From the NCBI GenBank assembly GCA_002478945.1, contig DLKM01000030.1, positions 1 through 14,642 on the forward strand: a stretch of 14,642 nt of DNA. Reading direction: 5' to 3'. Positions 1-8,081 of the stretch are shown piece by piece (positions within the stretch are counted from its first letter, which is position 1; every line of letters begins with the position of its first letter). The DNA comes from Christensenella sp. UBA7588 (GTDB taxonomy: Bacteria; Bacillota; Clostridia; Christensenellales; CAG-917). Position numbers and translations under genes: made by a program. Below the pieces are notes generated by a model, which saw only the letters and a program-made list of their open reading frames with translations, had not been told where the DNA came from and searched no databases.

Positions 1-180
1 GTTCCGTGGGTTCCCTCAAGCACAGCGCAGAGGGGGAACGGAATAGGGGAAACACCTGAGGAAGGGGGAAGTTGCATTTAATGTTTATTTTGGGAAAAGG
101 GGTAATGTTAAATTCAAGGAGTTATGACGCACTCTATTTAAAATTAAAATGTTGTTTTGATAGGTTATGATTACAAATAC
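1..180. repeat. Left-edge repeat-rich intergenic DNA
   Basis: I see no convincing gene here. Positions 1-43 can fold imperfectly (GTTCCG near 1-6 against CGGAAT at 39-44, TTCCCTC against GAGGGGGAA). Positions 42-70 are a perfect reverse complement of 14442-14470. Positions 116-136 also resemble the reverse complement of 14481-14501, with a few differences. The rest is AT-rich. This fits a dispersed repeat family truncated at the window edge. The family is not one I can name. Confidence 0.55.
42..70 (+). repeat. 29-bp inverted repeat, left copy
   Basis: This 29-base purine-rich stretch begins AATAGGGGAAACACC and ends GGAAGGGGGAA. It matches 14442-14470 base for base in reverse complement. It ends 140 bases before the antiporter terminator. 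No transposase lies beside it, so I read it as a dispersed repeat rather than a transposon end. Confidence 0.8.
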
Positions 181-201
181 TGTGTATAAGTTGCATATAA
201 T

Positions 202-230
202 AAAAAAAACGCCATCGCATCGCGATGGCG
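202..230 (-). terminator. Intrinsic terminator of the antiporter gene
   Basis: A perfect 9-bp stem (CGCCATCGC at 210-218, GCGATGGCG at 222-230) encloses a 3-base loop. On the minus strand it is followed by an eight-base T-tract (202-209 read in reverse). It starts 25 bases beyond the stop codon of the minus-strand antiporter, which is textbook geometry for Rho-independent termination. Confidence 0.92.
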
Positions 231-255
231 CAAATTTTATTCTTTCACTTGAAAC

Positions 256-1524
256 TCACTTCATTAAATCTTGTCTGATATATTCTTGTACGTCGGGGAC
301 GGGGGATTCCTTACGATAACTGAGCTTGAGGAACAACGGCGTGAGCAGGGACGATACGATAATCAGTATCAGCACAAACGGCATAATCGCAGGGTCGATG
401 ATATTGCTGTCAACGCCTTTTTGTGCGCAGACGAGGACGACTTCCGCTCTTGCCATCATACCTATGCCGACTCGCAGGCTGTCCTTAAACGAATACTTGC
501 AGATAAGCGAACCGATGCCGCAACCGAGTACTTTTCCGAGAAGTCCTGCCGCTACGAACGCAAATCCGAAACCGACCATTGCAGGGGAGATTGAACCGAA
601 GTTTGCGTTGATGCCGATATTTGCGAAAAATACGGGCGCGAATACCATATAATTGCTCACTTCGACTTTGCTGTCGATATAGCCTGCCTCGCTCAACGTG
701 GCAAGCATTATGCCTGCGACGTAAGCACCCGTGATGTCCGCAACGCCGAACCATTCTTCCGCCGCATAAGCAAACAGAAAAGCCATTGCGAAGCCGATTA
801 TCGGTATGCGTCTGTGATGCTCCGGGTGGCGTTTAAGGTAATGCTTGAGCAGATAGTGAAGCAGAATGCCGACCGCTATAGCCGCGGCAAAGAATCCGAC
901 CATTTTGCCTATTGCGATTCCAACGCCTTTTAGGTCGCTGCCTTTGTCGAGACTTACGAAAAGCGAAAGAAGAATCACGCCGATGATGTCGTCGAGAATT
1001 GCCGCCGCGATTATCGAAGTGCCGACTTTTGAATTGATTTTGCCGAGTTCTTTAAGCACGGCAACCGTAATGCTTACCGACGTTGCCGCCAGAATCGTAC
1101 CGTAAAAGAGGTTGGTTATCACTTGGTGCTGGCTCATATTCGTAAAACCGCCGTTGAATGCGGCAGATACCACAAAGCCGAAACCTACGGGGAAGATAAC
1201 GCCGAGCGAAGTGATTATAACCGACGGAATGCCGCAAGTCTTGAATTGTTTGACGTCGGTTTCCAAACCAGCGGAAAACATAATGAGAATTACGCCGATT
1301 TTTGCGAGGAACGACAAGCCTTCCATCGTATCTTCGGTAAATACGTTTTGTCCGGGGATGAGCTTGATAAGCCCGAGCAGTATGCCTGCCACGAGCATTC
1401 CGACAACCTGCGGAAGTCCGATTTTTTTGCCGACGATAGAGAAAAATTTGGTGCATAGCAAAATAAGAGCCAGCGGTAGCAGAATCTCGAAATAAACTAT
1501 TCCCGATGTCAGTTGAGCAAACAT
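256..1524 (-). CDS. CPA2-type sodium(cation)/proton antiporter
   Basis: Predicted 422-residue polytopic inner-membrane antiporter of the CPA2 / Na_H_Exchanger family, which exchanges protons for monovalent cations. Visible family marks are F-SAGLETD near 83-90, ATSVSITVAVLKELGK near 147-162, an ILDDIIG double-aspartate motif at 176-182, a lysine in GLLGKVLGCG (K331) and MARAEVVL at 357-364. In studied CPA2 members the paired aspartates and the lysine go with electrogenic Na+/H+ exchange. There is no C-terminal TrkA/RCK domain, so a KefB/KefC potassium efflux channel is less likely. I chose the ATG at 1524 because AAAAGGAG (1531-1538 on the minus strand) lies six bases upstream and a promoter sits just beyond. 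A longer reading frame to 1740 would run through that promoter. The gene is monocistronic, with its own promoter and terminator. The ion specificity is not readable from sequence. Confidence 0.92.
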   Translation of the reverse strand: MFAQLTSGIVYFEILLPLALILLCTKFFSIVGKKIGLPQVVGMLVAGILLGLIKLIPGQNVFTEDTMEGLSFLAKIGVILIMFSAGLETDVKQFKTCGIPSVIITSLGVIFPVGFGFVVSAAFNGGFTNMSQHQVITNLFYGTILAATSVSITVAVLKELGKINSKVGTSIIAAAILDDIIGVILLSLFVSLDKGSDLKGVGIAIGKMVGFFAAAIAVGILLHYLLKHYLKRHPEHHRRIPIIGFAMAFLFAYAAEEWFGVADITGAYVAGIMLATLSEAGYIDSKVEVSNYMVFAPVFFANIGINANFGSISPAMVGFGFAFVAAGLLGKVLGCGIGSLICKYSFKDSLRVGIGMMARAEVVLVCAQKGVDSNIIDPAIMPFVLILIIVSSLLTPLFLKLSYRKESPVPDVQEYIRQDLMK

Positions 1525-1554
1525 ATTTTTCTCCTTTTCGACGTTAACGAGATT

Positions 1555-1583
1555 GTTATACGCTCTTTGTTTTTTTTCGTCAA
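1555..1583 (-). promoter_or_regulatory. Sigma-A type promoter of the antiporter
   Basis: On the minus strand, TTGACG (1583-1578) and TATAAC (1560-1555) are separated by exactly 17 bases. Transcription would begin near 1548 and give a leader of about 24 bases holding the ribosome binding site. This supports the start at 1524. Confidence 0.85.
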
Positions 1584-1597
1584 GCGTTTGAATATAT

Positions 1598-1616
1598 GAA
1601 AAAAGAGGCTTTTTTC
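1598..1616. promoter_or_regulatory. Palindrome between divergent promoters
   Basis: GAAAAAAG (1598-1605) and CTTTTTTC (1609-1616) form an 8-bp perfect dyad around AGG. It sits upstream of the -35 boxes of both divergent promoters. It could be a regulator site or only AT-rich symmetry; no binding protein is encoded in the window. Confidence 0.3.
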
Positions 1617-1688
1617 GATACACTTGTTTGAAAAATCGCATAAATATGCGTGCAAAGGCGCGGAGAAAGCCAAAAAATCGTTTTTTGT

Positions 1689-1717
1689 TTGACAACACTA
1701 TATATAGTTGGTAAAAT
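1689..1717 (+). promoter_or_regulatory. Near-consensus sigma-A promoter with a dyad in its spacer
   Basis: TTGACA (1689-1694), a 17-base spacer and TAAAAT (1712-1717) make a strong promoter with a start near 1724. The spacer contains the perfect 12-base palindrome ACTATATATAGT (1697-1708), a position where a repressor would block RNA polymerase. The promoter probably drives the small membrane protein. Since no convincing terminator follows that gene, it may also drive the ABC and giant-protein genes downstream. Confidence 0.85.
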
Positions 1718-1774
1718 AAACATATATTGCGCACGAGCATTCGGAAAATAAACGGCTTGGCGCACGGAGAGAAA

Positions 1775-2203
1775 TTGGATTTTCTGTCATTCCTGACTCA
1801 GGCAACGTCGTTCATCGTCGATATTGCAAAGACGATAGCGAGCCTTGCGGCGGTCGGATGTATATTTATTCTTATAAGACTTTTGCCTAAACGCATTCGC
1901 AGGTTCGTATCTGCGATTGCGGCTTTGCTTTTGTTCGTCGCGCTTTACGGATACGCGGTGCAACAAATTGCGTTTTTGGCAATCAAGACGACGCTTATCA
2001 ATTTTGCGCTTGTCAACATTTGTGCGTTGACGAGTTTGTTTTGTTTGTATTTTGCCACGAACTGCGGCTATGTTTTTGCAAGAAAAACTCGCAGATTCGG
2101 CAGTTTACTGCCGCGGCAGAGTAGCACGGAGGTATTTTCTCGGAAGGAATTTATTATCGCTTCCACCTCTTATTTGCGCATTTCGCCAATAATTTTACAA
2201 TGA
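1775..2203 (+). CDS. Small membrane protein of unknown function (TTG start)
   Basis: I do not recognise this 142-residue protein. Three hydrophobic stretches are visible, near residues 13-37, 44-70 and 74-101. Basic residues follow the first (PKRIRRF) and third (RKTRRF), and a mostly polar tail runs to residue 142. The frame has the same codon style as its neighbours, which argues for a real gene. I chose TTG at 1775 because GGAG at 1766-1769 is five bases upstream; the earlier TTG at 1727 would be almost leaderless relative to the promoter's predicted start near 1724. It lies 102 bases before the ABC ATPase on the same strand, so it may be an accessory of that transporter, but that is only positional. 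The odd C-terminus leaves open a truncated relative of a longer protein. Confidence 0.6.
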   Translation: MDFLSFLTQATSFIVDIAKTIASLAAVGCIFILIRLLPKRIRRFVSAIAALLLFVALYGYAVQQIAFLAIKTTLINFALVNICALTSLFCLYFATNCGYVFARKTRRFGSLLPRQSSTEVFSRKEFIIASTSYLRISPIILQ

Positions 2204-2261
2204 TTTTTCAGCGTACTCGGAATCTCGGTTTTTTTGCCGAGAACGAGTCGTATACTACGCC

Positions 2262-2281
2262 CGTGCGCGCGTATGCGCACG
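2262..2281 (+). promoter_or_regulatory. GC-rich hairpin in the leader of the ABC operon
   Basis: CGTGCGC (2262-2268) pairs with GCGCACG (2275-2281) around a 6-base loop. It lies 12 bases upstream of the ATPase ribosome binding site (AGGAG, 2294-2298). It is followed by A residues, not T residues, so it is not a plus-strand terminator. It could be an operator, a leader structure or chance. A weaker TCTCGG/CCGAGA hairpin (2223-2242) precedes it, and a possible but poorly supported -10 (TATACT, 2251-2256) lies between. Confidence 0.35.
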
Positions 2282-2305
2282 CAAAAAAACATCAGGAGAA
2301 AAACT

Positions 2306-3145
2306 ATGCTTAAAGTTGAAAATCTTAAAAAAACATATCCGAAAAGCGACAGAGTCGCAGTTGACAATATTTCATTTGAACTTAAACCGGGCGAAATCTT
2401 CGGTTTCCTCGGACAAAACGGCGCAGGTAAATCCACGACGATAAAATGCCTCACGGGTATTCTTCCGTTCGACAGCGGCACGATTACGATTTGCGGTCAC
2501 GACATCGTGAAAGAACCTATCAAAGCAAAAATGGAAATGGGTTACGTTCCCGATAACCACTCCGTTTACGAAAAGCTCACGGGCAGAGAATACGTCAATT
2601 ACGTTGCGGATTTGTACAAAGTCCCCGCGCTCGTAAGAACGGAAAGAATTGACAGATATGCCAAATTGTTCAAACTCGAAGCGGCAATCGACAGACAAAT
2701 CAAATCTTATTCTCACGGAATGAAACAAAAGATTTGTATCATCGCCGCGCTTATACACGAGCCGAAACTTTGGGTTCTCGACGAACCGATGATGGGTCTC
2801 GACCCTCAATCCACGGCGGAAATCATCTCTTATATGAGAGAGCATTGCGCAAAAGGCAACACGGTATTCTTCTCGAGCCACAACCTCGACCTCGTAAAGA
2901 AACTTTGCCACAGAGCGGCAATCGTCAACGACGGACACCTTATCGACATAATCGACCTTGCGGGCAACGAAGCGAATAAAGCGAGCCTCGAGGAAACGTT
3001 CTTCCGCGTAACGGGTACTTACGAACAAAGATTGTTCGAGGACTACGTCGCTCAAGAAAGCGCGGATATGCGTCCCGACATTCCCGTCGCGTCCGAAGAA
3101 GAAATAACCGTCGAAGAAACCGTTTCCGACGTCAAGGAGGACTAA
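2306..3145 (+). CDS. ABC transporter ATP-binding protein
   Basis: A 279-residue nucleotide-binding subunit that would power the permease encoded just downstream. Motifs in order: Walker A GQNGAGKST (36-44); a Q-loop region reading MGYVPDN (78-84) with Asp where Gln is usual, as commonly seen in this ABC-2 branch; a divergent signature SYSHGMKQK (134-142); Walker B LWVLDEP (155-161); a D-loop in GLDP; switch histidine in SSHN (192). After about residue 250 comes an acidic tail rich in Glu and Asp that is not part of the core fold. ATG 2306 follows AGGAG (2294-2298) at normal spacing; an in-frame upstream extension lacks such a site. The stop is five bases before the permease start, so the two are co-transcribed. 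The substrate is unknown. Confidence 0.93.
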   Translation: MLKVENLKKTYPKSDRVAVDNISFELKPGEIFGFLGQNGAGKSTTIKCLTGILPFDSGTITICGHDIVKEPIKAKMEMGYVPDNHSVYEKLTGREYVNYVADLYKVPALVRTERIDRYAKLFKLEAAIDRQIKSYSHGMKQKICIIAALIHEPKLWVLDEPMMGLDPQSTAEIISYMREHCAKGNTVFFSSHNLDLVKKLCHRAAIVNDGHLIDIIDLAGNEANKASLEETFFRVTGTYEQRLFEDYVAQESADMRPDIPVASEEEITVEETVSDVKED

Positions 3146-3150
3146 GAACG

Positions 3151-4860
3151 ATGAAAGGCGAATTCTCAATGCAAAGCGTGAGGACGCTGTTCCGACTTGA
3201 CCTCAAATCGAGATTCGGTTCTACGCAAAAAACGACGCCCCTCAAAAAACTTGCGCAATACGGAAACTATTTGTTCTTCCTTCTCGTATACGCGGTTCTC
3301 GTCGTCGGCATCTATTATCTTACGAGCGTTTTCGTAAAGCGTTCGGGTTTGCGTCAGGAATTTTTGGTTATAGCCTCGACGCTTACCATTTGCCTCGCAA
3401 CGATAATTTGTACGGGCAGCGTCATTAAAAACCTGTATCAAAACGGCGACAACGAGATGTTGTTGCGTTTCCCCGTCAGCGGAAAAGAGATTCTGGTCGC
3501 AAAATCCGCATATTGCTTCTTGCATAACCTCGTCGTGTGCTTGCTCTCGATGTTGCCGTTCTATATTTCGTTCGGTATCGTAACGGGCGCGCGCGTGGGC
3601 GACTATTTCTCATATATAGGCATCACGCTGTTCTCGACGTTGTTGCCGTTCTTTATCGCAAACATAATCGCGGTTCCCGTTATGAAAATTATGAATGCGG
3701 TTAAGAATCAGTTCCTGTTGATTCTCATTCTTACGATTATCGTCATCTGCGGCGTATTTGCTTTCTATCTCTATTCGTTGCAGAACGTTTTGGAATACCT
3801 CAAAGACTCCAAACAGACGATTTTCTCTGCCGATATGATAATCAGATACAAGAGATTTGCCGCCAACGCATATCCGTTCAACTGGTATGCGGAGGTTATC
3901 AACGGCAAGATGTACGGCGGACTTTCCGCTGGTAAGTACGCTTTGAGATTCTTGTATCTCATTCTCGTAAACGGCGTACTCGGCGTAGGAGCGTATTTCG
4001 TTACCACCAAAGAGTATTACAAAACCATTCTCTACGGTATCGAGACTCAAAAGGCGTCTTTCAAAAAGAAAATCAAAGACGTCCGTCGTCCCGTTTCGTA
4101 CGCGCTGTTCAGACGTGAGTTCTATCTCATTCTGAGAAGTTTCAACTATTCCTTCCAATACTTCGCAATGGCGTTTGCCGCACCCGTAATGGTGTTCTTC
4201 TGCAACCGCCTTGCCGCTTCTATGGGAACGAAAAGCATAGGCGCGGACATTATGCCCGGACTTACGCTGATGGTCATAGTGCTGTTTATCACGATAATCG
4301 TGTCGTTTGCCTCGACTTGTATTTCGAGAGAGGGCGCGTGCTTCTACCATACCAAAGTCATTCCCGTCAGCTATACGCATCAGATACTCGTCAAGTTCTT
4401 CCTCTATTCTTTGACGGGTACGATTTCCAACGCGTTGTGCTGTGCGCTTTCGGGCGGCTATTACACGAGCGAAGCGGGCAAACATCTGCTCAGCGCGCTT
4501 GACGTAGGCGCAATATTCGGTATTGCGGAAATGCTCGTCATCAGCCTTACCTGCCTCAGTATGATAGCGGACATCAAGTCCCCGACGTTCAACGTATCGG
4601 GCGACGGCGAACTCGTTTCGGCAAACAAAAACGTCGCGCTTGCAATGACGATAGGTATTCTCGTTGCCGTAATCTACGGTTTGTTTACGATGATATTCAG
4701 CTTCTTGCCGTTGAGCATCGGTAATTGGAATATTTTGCAAGCAGGGGATACGAATGCGATTTACCTCGTTTTGAGCGTGGTTTCGCTCGTATTGCTCGGA
4801 GGCTCTCTTGCGGGTCTGTTTGTCAACCTCAACAAGAGATACCTCAATATTATTCCGTAA
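3151..4860 (+). CDS. Large ABC-2 type exporter permease (about 12 TM)
   Basis: A 569-residue integral membrane protein, partner of the preceding ATPase. I count about twelve hydrophobic segments, near residues 39-60, 70-92, 122-144, 154-178, 187-210, 265-285, 335-352, 368-388, 410-432, 446-470, 494-520 and 536-560. This suggests two six-helix halves in one chain. The cytosolic stretch SREGACFYHTKVIPVSYTH (392-410) resembles a feature I associate with the large putative ABC permease family often labelled ABC_tran_2 (PF16949). That assignment is from memory and needs a profile search. ATG 3151 is placed by AAGGAGG at 3134-3140, which lies inside the ATPase end; a second in-frame ATG at 3169 has no such site. 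The next gene starts 15 bases after the stop, tying the transporter to the giant ectodomain protein. Confidence 0.88.
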   Translation: MKGEFSMQSVRTLFRLDLKSRFGSTQKTTPLKKLAQYGNYLFFLLVYAVLVVGIYYLTSVFVKRSGLRQEFLVIASTLTICLATIICTGSVIKNLYQNGDNEMLLRFPVSGKEILVAKSAYCFLHNLVVCLLSMLPFYISFGIVTGARVGDYFSYIGITLFSTLLPFFIANIIAVPVMKIMNAVKNQFLLILILTIIVICGVFAFYLYSLQNVLEYLKDSKQTIFSADMIIRYKRFAANAYPFNWYAEVINGKMYGGLSAGKYALRFLYLILVNGVLGVGAYFVTTKEYYKTILYGIETQKASFKKKIKDVRRPVSYALFRREFYLILRSFNYSFQYFAMAFAAPVMVFFCNRLAASMGTKSIGADIMPGLTLMVIVLFITIIVSFASTCISREGACFYHTKVIPVSYTHQILVKFFLYSLTGTISNALCCALSGGYYTSEAGKHLLSALDVGAIFGIAEMLVISLTCLSMIADIKSPTFNVSGDGELVSANKNVALAMTIGILVAVIYGLFTMIFSFLPLSIGNWNILQAGDTNAIYLVLSVVSLVLLGGSLAGLFVNLNKRYLNIIP

Positions 4861-4875
4861 TGCGAGGATGACCAT

Positions 4876-7800
4876 ATGAAGAAAGTAATGATAGGCATTC
4901 TCGTACTTATCCCGATAATCATTCTGCTTTTGGTGGCAATGGTTTCGGCGATAGTGTCGACTCAGGCTTGGATTTCCGTCGAGGATATTCGGCTTAAGTA
5001 CAAAGGCACCGACGTTGAGACGGATGAAATATCTTATTCGCTTGACGAGAGTAGTACGGATGTTTTCAATTTGAACGATATGATAGATGTCGTCGTTCTT
5101 CCCGAAAAAGCCAATAAATACGTCATCGAATGGCAGATTTACGGCAAAGTGGATTACACGGACAGCGAATATCAGAAAAAATACGAAAATTATCAAAAGG
5201 AATATTCCGAGACTCTTTCCGAAATACAGAACGAGTATCCCGATTTTCAAGACCCCGAAAAACAGGCGGCATATTCCAACGCAATAGTGAAATACGGCAC
5301 TTCGGACTCCGCAAAGGTTCAAAGAGCAATGGTAAACGAACTCGTCGACAAAGTTTGGCAGGCGGCAACGCTCGTTAACGCCGACGGAGAAGAAACGACG
5401 TCAAATTCCTCGGGATTGATAAAGATTAGTTCGTTTTGCAGTTTCAGCGTTACCGTAACGGCAGAAAACGTATCGAAAGTGCTTTCGGTATCCGTCGTAG
5501 GCGAGGACGTCAAAACGGTAACTTTGAGCAACGTGAGCGGAGACGAACAGACCACGATGCGCGTCGGAGACTCCAAACGTATCGCTCCCAACTATACGCC
5601 GATTGAAAGCATAGTCAATCACACCGTATGGCACGCGCTCGACGAAAATATCGCAACTATCGACCAAAACGGCGTTATAACCGCAAAGCAGGCAGGCGTT
5701 GCGAGATTTACTATGGACGCAAGCGTGCATTCGTCGGAAGCGACGGGCAATTTGCGTTACGTCACGAGCAGCGTCTATACGATAGAAGTCGTAGCAGGCG
5801 GCGCAAGCTCCAAATACGGCGCAAAACTTATGGCGCACAGACGCGATTATACTCTCGAAGAACTCGGCATCTCCGACGATTTTGCGAGCATAGAAGGCGC
5901 GACCGTAGTGGACGGATTGCTTAAACCTGCCGACGGCGCGGCGCAGATTGTGGTGCGTTACGGCAACGACAAGGGCGATTTCGTCATAGACATTTGCGAC
6001 GAAAACGCAATCGTTATAGAAAACGCAAATAGCTTCGACAAAGAGAGCGGATACATTCTCTCGGTCGGAGAAAACGTTCTTCAACTGAGTGCGGTGTGGG
6101 CTTCCCGACTCAAACAGGGCGCGCCGACTGGCGTAATCTGGTCGAGTAGCGACGGTCACGTCGCAACGGTGTCGCAAGACGGACGCGTAACGGGCGTAAG
6201 TGACGGTATCGTAACCGTGTTTGCCGCGTGCGACGGTGTGGAAACGAGCGTAACGCTCAACGTTCGCACCAAAGTCGCGTCTTTGCGCCTGCGTACTTCC
6301 GACGCTTCGTTGGCGGTAGGTCTTGCGAGAGAAACCGTTTTCGCAAGCGAAAGATACAACGACGTATATAAAGACAGTTCCAAATCTCCCAACTACGTCG
6401 ACATCGCTATAATGGGAGAGCCGAAAAACGTCTCTCAAGACGCGTTGAACGAGTTTTACAAGTCGTATCTGTTCGAGGTCGTCGAGGGCGGAGAATACGC
6501 TTCCTTCGGCTCGGACGTTCCCAACAGACTCGTGTTCAACCCCGAGACGCTCAAAGCACTCGAACATAAAGACAGACGTCAGACATTGACAATCAAAGTC
6601 AGTGCAAGATACTCCAAACACGAGGGTGCGAGTGCCTTTACTCAAAAGACCGTCAAAATCAACGTCGTTCACGGCGTAGCGGTATACAATATGGACGAAT
6701 TGCGCCAAGCCGCGCTCGACCAAAAAGCGTATACGGGCGTTAGCGAGGTGTACGACAGAGTTAACGGAGACAAGACGTGGCAACGCATTCACGACGCTCT
6801 CGCAAACGATTGTCCCGAAAACCTGATTGAACCCGAAAGTACGTTCTCTCACAAAAACGCCGAGGACGGTCAACTCTACGAAGTGTGGACAAATCCGACA
6901 TCTAAGCGCACATATTCCATCAGTTTGATGGCAAACTGCTCGTTCGATACCGAAAAGAACGACGACGGAACTCCCGTTATAACTATCGGCGGAGAACGTC
7001 CCGATTTCTACGGCGACGTATACGGAAACAACAAGATGATTTCCGCAATCACGGGACAAATCAGAGACGAACTTATCCGCGTGTCTTGGGGCAACGTAAC
7101 AATCAGCAACGTGATTCTGCGTGCGAACAGCAACCCCGAAAGCGGAGAGATTTCCTCTGCGGACGATACAATGGCTTTCAAGGGCAAACTCGTGAAAGTG
7201 GGCAGCGATATTCATTGGGATTTCTTCCGTCTGGAAAACGTCAGATTCGATTATTGCATTCTCGAAAACGGCACCGAAGGTATGGACGTGCGCAACGCGG
7301 ACCTTACCGTCAACGGTTGCATCTTGAGAAACCTCTTGTCTTGCGGTTTCAACGTTATGAACAGAATGTACAAAGACGTCGACAAGACGATGCATCCTTT
7401 CTATTCGCACATCAAATTCAACAATTTCATCTCGTCGAATACGCTTGCTTCCGTACTTGTGGCAACGTATGAAAAATACACCTATTCGGATAAAGAAGTA
7501 GGCAGATTCGTCAAAGCCGACCTCGAAGCAAACGAAAAATACTTCCTTGAGAACTTTGCGAAACCCGATAGCGACGACGAGAGACAAAGACTCAATTTCG
7601 AGGTTACGCAAACGGGCATGTTCGAAGTCTACAACTGGCAAAACATCGACTATGCCACGATATTCAAGACCGGCAACGACGTTGTTGACGGCATCATTGC
7701 TTCGCAATCGTCGTTGGTTATCCGCAACAATCCTACGTTTGCGCCGTTCAGATATATCGACGAAAACGGAAAGTGTTACGTTCACGTCGCATTCGTGTTC

Positions 7801-8046
7801 GCGGCGGTAACCATTGACGGCATTACGCCGATAGTCGAACCGACTTATCAAAACGTGAAACTGGAAGATACGATGCTCAACAAACTTTGTTCGAGTGACG
7901 TTCAGTCCACACCCGACGGCGAGGCAGGCGAGAAAATCTTGCAATCGATTGGCGTTACCATTTATAGTTATACCAATAATGCGCCGATTCTGCCGCATAC
8001 GACTTATCAAATCAATACTGCTCTCATCGACAGATTGCACGGTTGA
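4876..8046 (+). CDS. Giant membrane-tethered Ig-like / beta-helix protein A
   Basis: A 1056-residue protein of unknown function. Residues 4-28 form one hydrophobic segment after MKK, without a lipobox; it is probably an uncleaved anchor with the rest outside the cell. Regions: an N-terminal beta-type domain (about 33-215) interrupted by a Tyr/Lys/Glu-rich, probably helical insert (about 93-163); a first Big_2-like Ig domain (about 212-305, with VWHALDENIATIDQNGVITA); a linking domain; a second Big_2-like domain (about 398-465, with WSSSDGHVATVSQDGRVTG); a beta-rich region to about 597; and a C-terminal part with FYGDVYGNNKMISAI and VTISNVILRANS, typical of right-handed beta-helix rungs. Cysteines at 188, 374, 452, 688, 794, 815 and 823 recur in the paralogue. 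There is no LPXTG motif and no recognised catalytic motif. GAGG (4864-4867) sits eight bases before the ATG, 15 bases after the permease. Adhesin, enzyme or exporter partner all remain possible. Confidence 0.87.
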   Translation: MKKVMIGILVLIPIIILLLVAMVSAIVSTQAWISVEDIRLKYKGTDVETDEISYSLDESSTDVFNLNDMIDVVVLPEKANKYVIEWQIYGKVDYTDSEYQKKYENYQKEYSETLSEIQNEYPDFQDPEKQAAYSNAIVKYGTSDSAKVQRAMVNELVDKVWQAATLVNADGEETTSNSSGLIKISSFCSFSVTVTAENVSKVLSVSVVGEDVKTVTLSNVSGDEQTTMRVGDSKRIAPNYTPIESIVNHTVWHALDENIATIDQNGVITAKQAGVARFTMDASVHSSEATGNLRYVTSSVYTIEVVAGGASSKYGAKLMAHRRDYTLEELGISDDFASIEGATVVDGLLKPADGAAQIVVRYGNDKGDFVIDICDENAIVIENANSFDKESGYILSVGENVLQLSAVWASRLKQGAPTGVIWSSSDGHVATVSQDGRVTGVSDGIVTVFAACDGVETSVTLNVRTKVASLRLRTSDASLAVGLARETVFASERYNDVYKDSSKSPNYVDIAIMGEPKNVSQDALNEFYKSYLFEVVEGGEYASFGSDVPNRLVFNPETLKALEHKDRRQTLTIKVSARYSKHEGASAFTQKTVKINVVHGVAVYNMDELRQAALDQKAYTGVSEVYDRVNGDKTWQRIHDALANDCPENLIEPESTFSHKNAEDGQLYEVWTNPTSKRTYSISLMANCSFDTEKNDDGTPVITIGGERPDFYGDVYGNNKMISAITGQIRDELIRVSWGNVTISNVILRANSNPESGEISSADDTMAFKGKLVKVGSDIHWDFFRLENVRFDYCILENGTEGMDVRNADLTVNGCILRNLLSCGFNVMNRMYKDVDKTMHPFYSHIKFNNFISSNTLASVLVATYEKYTYSDKEVGRFVKADLEANEKYFLENFAKPDSDDERQRLNFEVTQTGMFEVYNWQNIDYATIFKTGNDVVDGIIASQSSLVIRNNPTFAPFRYIDENGKCYVHVAFVFAAVTIDGITPIVEPTYQNVKLEDTMLNKLCSSDVQSTPDGEAGEKILQSIGVTIYSYTNNAPILPHTTYQINTALIDRLHG

Positions 8047-8081
8047 GTCGAACACTAAAGCACTAAAGAAGGTAATTTATT

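Noticed and set aside
1525..1740. A 72-codon N-terminal extension of the antiporter reading frame
   Set aside because: It would run across the antiporter's own promoter (1555-1583) and ignores a strong ribosome binding site next to the ATG at 1524.
2223..2242. TCTCGG-T7-CCGAGA hairpin as terminator of the small membrane protein
   Set aside because: The T-run is in the loop, not after the stem, so it lacks intrinsic terminator geometry.
2251..2256. TATACT as a -10 box for a separate ABC operon promoter
   Set aside because: No acceptable -35 lies 15-19 bases upstream and there is no extended -10 TGn. It is kept only as a weak possibility.
3610..5322. Long minus-strand open frames opposite the permease and the giants (also 5401-8055, 8613-10622)
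   Set aside because: They are mirror images of well-supported plus-strand genes, have highly charged, low-complexity translations without domains, and no ribosome binding sites. They arise from the codon bias of the true genes.
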